Origin: an uncultured bacterium
GTDB lineage: Bacteria; Planctomycetota; UBA1135; GCA-002686595
DNA: 64,000 nucleotides
NCBI GenBank assembly: GCA_937896235.1
Contig: CALBMX010000027.1
Location: 52,362-116,361, forward strand
Direction of reading: 5' to 3'
Shown here: positions 60,510 to 64,000 of the stretch, in pieces
Layout of the letters: every line of letters starts with the position of its first letter
Position numbering within the stretch: the first letter of the stretch is position 1
Translations under genes and position numbers: made by a program
The notes under the pieces: generated by a model
What the model was told of the DNA's origin: nothing
The model's input: only the letters and a program-made list of their open reading frames with translations
Databases searched by the model: none

Positions 60510-60911
60510 ATGTCGCTTCGAACGGCTATTTTACGCATTGCGCGACCGACGGATAACCTCCAAGGACTTGTGCGCCAATACACAGCTGGGCTTGGCCTCG
60601 AAATCCTTGGAAGCTTTGAGGACCATGCCGGTTTCGATGGGGTGATGCTCGGCCTGGATAGCCTGCCTTGGCATCTCGAGTTCACCTCGAAGTCCAAACA
60701 CATGGTGGGACGCGCTCCAACCGAAGACAACCTGCTCGTTTTTTATCTCGAGGGCAAGGACGAGCACAAGGCGCTCTGCGAGCGCATGGGCGGAGCAGGC
60801 TTTTGCGTCGTCGCGTCGTTTAATCCCTTTTGGGACACGGTCGGAGTTACGTTCGAAGATGTCGATGGCTATCGAGTCGTGCTCGTCCGTGGGACCTGGC
60901 CAAACGCGTGA
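60510..60911 (+). CDS. Glyoxalase/VOC-superfamily protein
   Basis: A 133-residue protein with the VOC betaalphabetabetabeta layout: RIARPTDNLQGLVRQYTAGLGLEILG in two pieces (ARPTDNL, then YTAGLGLEIL), GFDGVMLGL, WHLEFT, and in the second half LVFYLEGKDEH, NPFWDTVGVTFEDVDGYRVV. His and Glu in WHLEF and the late D..G segment could bind a metal. VOC proteins include glyoxalases, dioxygenases and resistance proteins, so no reaction can be assigned. It lies seven bases after the M28 gene and overlaps the next gene by four bases (GTGA). Confidence 0.75.
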   Translation: MSLRTAILRIARPTDNLQGLVRQYTAGLGLEILGSFEDHAGFDGVMLGLDSLPWHLEFTSKSKHMVGRAPTEDNLLVFYLEGKDEHKALCERMGGAGFCVVASFNPFWDTVGVTFEDVDGYRVVLVRGTWPNA

Positions 60912-61237
60912 AAGCGCAAACGGGTTCCGAGCGCAGCAAACAGCGCCGCATGCGCATCTACGCGACCGTTGACTCCATTCCCGAGGGGCGCGTCTCGACC
61001 TATGGCCGGATTGCAGAGGAGGCGGGGATTGCACGAGGCGCGCGCCAAGTAGGCGCTGCATTACGCGACCTACCAGGGGATCGCAAAATCCCTTGGCACC
61101 GAGTGATCAACGCCGCGGGCAAGATCAGCCACGGAAGTCCTGCGCAGGCGGCCCTGCAGCGCCGCCTGCTTGAGCGTGAAGGCGTAACGATGAGCGAGGC
61201 CGGGAAGGTGGACCTCGCCTCTTACGTATGGCCATAG
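60908..61237 (+). CDS. Alkyltransferase-like DNA repair protein (ATL)
   Basis: A 109-residue protein related to the C-terminal domain of O6-methylguanine-DNA methyltransferase. IYATVDSIPEGRVSTYGRIA, ARGARQVGAALR and KIPWHRVINAAGKIS are the family blocks. The methyl-accepting motif PCHR reads PWHR, with Trp for Cys, so it cannot remove alkyl groups. It is expected to bind alkylated DNA and recruit nucleotide-excision repair, as known ATL proteins do. GTG 60908 within the stop of the VOC gene is the likely start; the frame upstream of it overlaps the VOC gene and has no homology. Confidence 0.88.
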   Translation: MKAQTGSERSKQRRMRIYATVDSIPEGRVSTYGRIAEEAGIARGARQVGAALRDLPGDRKIPWHRVINAAGKISHGSPAQAALQRRLLEREGVTMSEAGKVDLASYVWP

Positions 61238-61257
61238 CGCCCCCGCCTCGGAATAGA

Positions 61258-61293
61258 AGCAGAGTCGAGTGCGCCGCTTTCGTGCGCTCTGCT
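61258..61293. terminator. Imperfect hairpin between convergent genes
   Basis: AGCAGAG (61258-61264) and GCGC (61271-61274) can pair with GCGCTCTGCT (61284-61293), with a bulge of six bases on the left arm. It lies between the ATL stop (61237) and overlaps the lon stop. No T-run is present. Weak candidate. Confidence 0.3.
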
Positions 61294-64000
61294 AGGCCGG
61301 GGTGATGGCGGCCAAACCTAGATCTTCCGAGAGAGCGATGTCGAGGACTTCACCCACGCGGGTAACGGGGTGGAAGGTCATCTCGTTGCGGACGGTCTCC
61401 GGAACGTCTTCCAGGTCTTTTTCATTGCGCTTAGGGAGGATAACGGAGCGCAGGCCCGCGCTGTACGCGGCGAGAACTTTCTCCTTAATACCGCCAACGG
61501 GAAGTACAAGCCCACGCAGGTTGATCTCGCCGGTCATGGCGATATCGCTGCGGATGGTGCGACCCGTAAACAGCGACACTAGGGTCGTGTACAGAGTTAC
61601 GCCTGCACTCGGACCGTCCTTGGGGGTTGCCCCCTCGGGCAGGTGAATATGGATATCCGTTGTCTCGAATACCTTTGCGTCAAGATGGAGACGATCGGCG
61701 CGTGTCTTGAGCAAGGAGAAGGCTGCCTGTGCACTCTCTTGCATGACATCTCCCAGTTGACCGGTGAGCTTTAGATTGCCCTTCCCCGGCATCTTGGTCG
61801 CCTCCACGAACAGGATAACTCCACCAACGGGTGTCCATGCGAGGCCTGTTGCAACACCGGGTTCTGACGTGCGCAAGGCGATGTCCGAGTCGTAGCGCTC
61901 TGGCCCGAGAATGTCGTGCAGGTCGCTCTTGTCGATCGTGATCTTGTCAAACGCTGCAAGCATCTCGGCTGAAGACAACTTAGGGGCTTCGGGTTCGACG
62001 GTTTCGCCTCTCTTCTTCTTGCCCAGGACTTCGTCGACGTCAACTTCACTCAGAATCTCACTTGCAGCGTCTGGGTTTAGGGTCAACTTGAAGGGGATGT
62101 CTATGGAAGGCTCAACCGCATCCACAGCCGCCTCTAAGCTCTTGGCCTCTTCGGAACCTTCAGCTGGAGTGGGGAGTGGCGCACCGAGCTCCCGCGCAAA
62201 TCTTGCGGCCGTGTGCCGTGCAACATTGCCAATCTCCCGCTCTAGGTTTCTGCAGCCGGCCTCGCGCGTGTAGTGACGAACGACATGCATGAGGGCTGCA
62301 TCGGTGATGTCAAACTTCTCCTCACAGAGGCCGTTCTCTTCCGTCTGCCTTGGGAGCAAGTAGCGCTTGGCGATCTGGATTTTCTCCGCTTCGGTGTAGC
62401 TGGAAAGTTCGATGACCTCCATGCGATCCCGGAGTGGGCCAGGGATGTTCTCGAGGTAGTTGGCCGTAGCGAGGAACAGGACCCTAGAGAGGTCAAAGGG
62501 GGCGTCGAGATAGTGATCTCGAAAGTCGCGGTTCTGGGCGGGGTCAAGCACCTCAAGTAAGGCTGAGGCAGGGTCGCCGTGAAAGCCTTGGCCAAGTTTG
62601 TCCATCTCATCAAACAGGAAGACGGGGTTGTTCACACCGGCCCGTTTGATGCTTTGGATTACGTTTCCGGGCATCGCGCCGACGTAGGTGCGACGGTGCC
62701 CGCGGATTTCGGCTTCGTCGTGCACGCCTCCTAGCGAAACCCTTGTGAACTCACGGCCCATGGCCCTGGCGATCGAGCGCCCTAGGCTGGTCTTGCCCGT
62801 GCCCGGGGGCCCGGCGAGGCACAGGATGGGGCTCTTTCCAGTTGGCTTTAGGCGCCGCACGGCAAGAAACTCAAGGATGCGTCGCTTGACTTTGTGAAGG
62901 CCATAGTGGTCCTCATCTAAAATCTTCTCTGCCTCCGCAAGGTCGATCTGGTCCAGCGTTGACTTGCTCCACGGCAAGTCGAGCATCCACTCGAGGTAGG
63001 TGCGAACCATGGAGTACTCGGTAGCGGACTCCGGGATGCGCTCCAAGCGGCTCAGCTCTTTGCGTGTGATCGCCTCGACATCCTCAGGCATTCCCGCCTT
63101 CCCGATTTCCTCGCCAATCTCTTTGACTTCCATCGAGGAGCCCTCGCCGAGCTCTTCTTTAATTGTGCGCAGCTGTTCGCGGAGAAAATACTCCCGCTGA
63201 GCCTTCTCCATACTGCCCTTCGTCTGATCTCGAATGTCACTCGACATCTTGAGGACTTGGGTCAGCTCAGCGAGCTTGGCCGAGACGGTTTGGAGGCGCT
63301 TGTCCAAGTCCGTCATCTCAAGGATCGCCTGTTTCTCTGTAGGCGAGATGTCCATGAATGTCGACACCAAATCCGCAAGCTGGCCGGGGTTGGGTGTGTT
63401 CTCAATCGCTGCATCCAGATCGTCGGGCGCCTGGGGTAACAGCTCGAGGGCTTGATGTGCTTGGGTCTTTAGCGCCAAGAAACGGGCCTGCATTTTACGG
63501 CGGTTCGCCACCGACAGATCCCCAGGCTCGGTCTCTCGTAGGTGCTCAACTTTAGCTGTGAAGTAGGGCAGGGCTGGCCCGAATTTTTTGATCCGGAAGC
63601 GACTCGTGCCTTGGGCCACGACATGATGGGAGCCGTCCGGCGCGGTGACATAGCGAAGGATGTCGATCTGGGTGCCGACCGTGTGGAGGTCTTGGACCCC
63701 GGGGGAGTCCGCGTTCGGATTCGACTGAAGGATGACGCCAACGGGGCGGCCCGACTGAACAGCCGCCTGGATCGCCCGAACCGAGGCGGGTCGACCGATC
63801 GAGATCGGAAGGATGACGCCGGGAAAAAGAACCATCCCGCGCACTGCAACAATAATGAGCTCTCCGTCCTTTTTCGAGGAGCGCTTTGTCGAATTCCTCT
63901 GGGTACGATCCCGGGTAGGCCTCCTTGATCCAACCTTCTTGGCGACTTTCTTGGCGACCTTCTTGGCGACCTTCTTAGCGACCTTCTTAGCGACCTTCTT
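61292..64000 (-). CDS. lon: Lon protease, 5' end beyond the window, with Lys-rich N-terminal tail
   Basis: ATP-dependent serine protease that degrades damaged and regulatory proteins. The N-terminal substrate domain begins near AVRGMVLFPGVILPISIG. The AAA+ module has Walker A GPPGTGKTS and FLFDEMDKLGQGFHGDPASA. The protease domain has the catalytic Ser in PKDGPSAGVTL and Lys in GGIKEKVLAA. Between AAA+ and protease is an extra acidic segment of about 85 residues (around 61925-62200). A GTG at 63844 could be called the start, but it removes the first strand of the Lon domain (ELIIVAV). The frame stays open to the edge and encodes a basic stretch with six KK pairs, so the true start lies outside. 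Confidence 0.93.
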   Translation of the reverse strand, partial: KKVAKKVAKKVAKKVAKKVAKKVGSRRPTRDRTQRNSTKRSSKKDGELIIVAVRGMVLFPGVILPISIGRPASVRAIQAAVQSGRPVGVILQSNPNADSPGVQDLHTVGTQIDILRYVTAPDGSHHVVAQGTSRFRIKKFGPALPYFTAKVEHLRETEPGDLSVANRRKMQARFLALKTQAHQALELLPQAPDDLDAAIENTPNPGQLADLVSTFMDISPTEKQAILEMTDLDKRLQTVSAKLAELTQVLKMSSDIRDQTKGSMEKAQREYFLREQLRTIKEELGEGSSMEVKEIGEEIGKAGMPEDVEAITRKELSRLERIPESATEYSMVRTYLEWMLDLPWSKSTLDQIDLAEAEKILDEDHYGLHKVKRRILEFLAVRRLKPTGKSPILCLAGPPGTGKTSLGRSIARAMGREFTRVSLGGVHDEAEIRGHRRTYVGAMPGNVIQSIKRAGVNNPVFLFDEMDKLGQGFHGDPASALLEVLDPAQNRDFRDHYLDAPFDLSRVLFLATANYLENIPGPLRDRMEVIELSSYTEAEKIQIAKRYLLPRQTEENGLCEEKFDITDAALMHVVRHYTREAGCRNLEREIGNVARHTAARFARELGAPLPTPAEGSEEAKSLEAAVDAVEPSIDIPFKLTLNPDAASEILSEVDVDEVLGKKKRGETVEPEAPKLSSAEMLAAFDKITIDKSDLHDILGPERYDSDIALRTSEPGVATGLAWTPVGGVILFVEATKMPGKGNLKLTGQLGDVMQESAQAAFSLLKTRADRLHLDAKVFETTDIHIHLPEGATPKDGPSAGVTLYTTLVSLFTGRTIRSDIAMTGEINLRGLVLPVGGIKEKVLAAYSAGLRSVILPKRNEKDLEDVPETVRNEMTFHPVTRVGEVLDIALSEDLGLAAITPA
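63935..64000 (-). repeat. 12-bp tandem repeat encoding Lys-Lys-Val-Ala at the lon N-terminus
   Basis: Five and a half copies of a 12-base unit (AAGAAGGTCGCY in the coding sense) run to the right edge and are in frame with lon. They encode KKVA units, the last reading KKVG. Third-position changes (GCT/GCC, AAG/AAA) show that the array is not a sequencing stutter. The full length is not visible. Confidence 0.85.

Noticed and set aside
1..64000. CRISPR arrays, tRNA/rRNA genes, insertion sequences, integrases or att sites
   Set aside because: None seen. The only tandem repeat array is the coding KKVA repeat at the right edge, and the genes are ordinary chromosomal types.

Overview
The window is GC-rich, densely coding chromosomal DNA from a diderm (Gram-negative type) bacterium. 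YidC with a large periplasmic domain, a SurA-like parvulin, several lipobox proteins and many exported M28/M14-type proteins point to an outer membrane. The mix of exported peptidase-like and sulfatase-like proteins, an M14-like protein with acidic DxDGDG loops, paired GTPases and menaquinone genes would fit Planctomycetota or a relative. No rRNA or other lineage marker is present, so this placement is an inference. I see no rRNA, tRNA, CRISPR array, insertion sequence, prophage or integrase. No gap between genes exceeds about 300 bases; the longest is about 260.

Layout. 1-6.3 kb (+): a tight run of quinone genes (ubiE/menG, CPBP protease, ubiX, ubiA) continuing into DNA polymerase III delta (holA) and mutL. 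6.3-12.4 kb (-): a four-gene operon of two dynamin-like GTPases, an SGNH hydrolase-like protein and a secreted protein. 12.5-17.2 kb: miaA, a small lipoprotein (-), then hisS-nadD-WecA-like transferase (+). 17.2-19.2 kb (-): PPIase, GIY-YIG protein and nucleosidase. 19.4-23.8 kb (+): metallophosphoesterase, yidC, mnmE. 23.9-30.6 kb (+): nrdR behind an NrdR box, a double-ATP-cone protein that looks like a degenerate class III ribonucleotide reductase, then smc ending at a perfect hairpin. 30.8-38 kb: exported proteins (degenerate M14, unknown, glutaminyl-cyclase-like M28, sulfatase-like, NHL propeller). 38-46.2 kb: an OPT transporter (-) and four glycosyltransferase genes (+), one a GT2-GT4 fusion and one with a run of nine G. 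46.2-54.1 kb: nitroreductase (-) and addB-addA (+). 54.2-61.2 kb: truncated hemoglobin, metallo-beta-lactamase-fold hydrolase and YfhO-like protein (-), M28-PDZ peptidase, VOC protein and alkyltransferase-like protein. 61.3-64 kb (-): lon, whose frame runs off the window through a Lys-Lys-Val-Ala repeat.

Working together. UbiE, UbiX and UbiA fit the last steps of menaquinone synthesis, and the nucleosidase at 17.2-17.8 kb is a possible futalosine hydrolase. MutL, AddAB and the alkyltransferase-like protein handle DNA damage; HolA and SMC serve replication and segregation. The glycosyltransferases and WecA-like enzyme point to a surface polysaccharide. The most unusual items are the nrdR/double-ATP-cone pair, the GTPase-pair operon, the Lys-rich N-terminal tail of Lon, and the homopolymer tracts in a glycosyltransferase and the hemoglobin gene.
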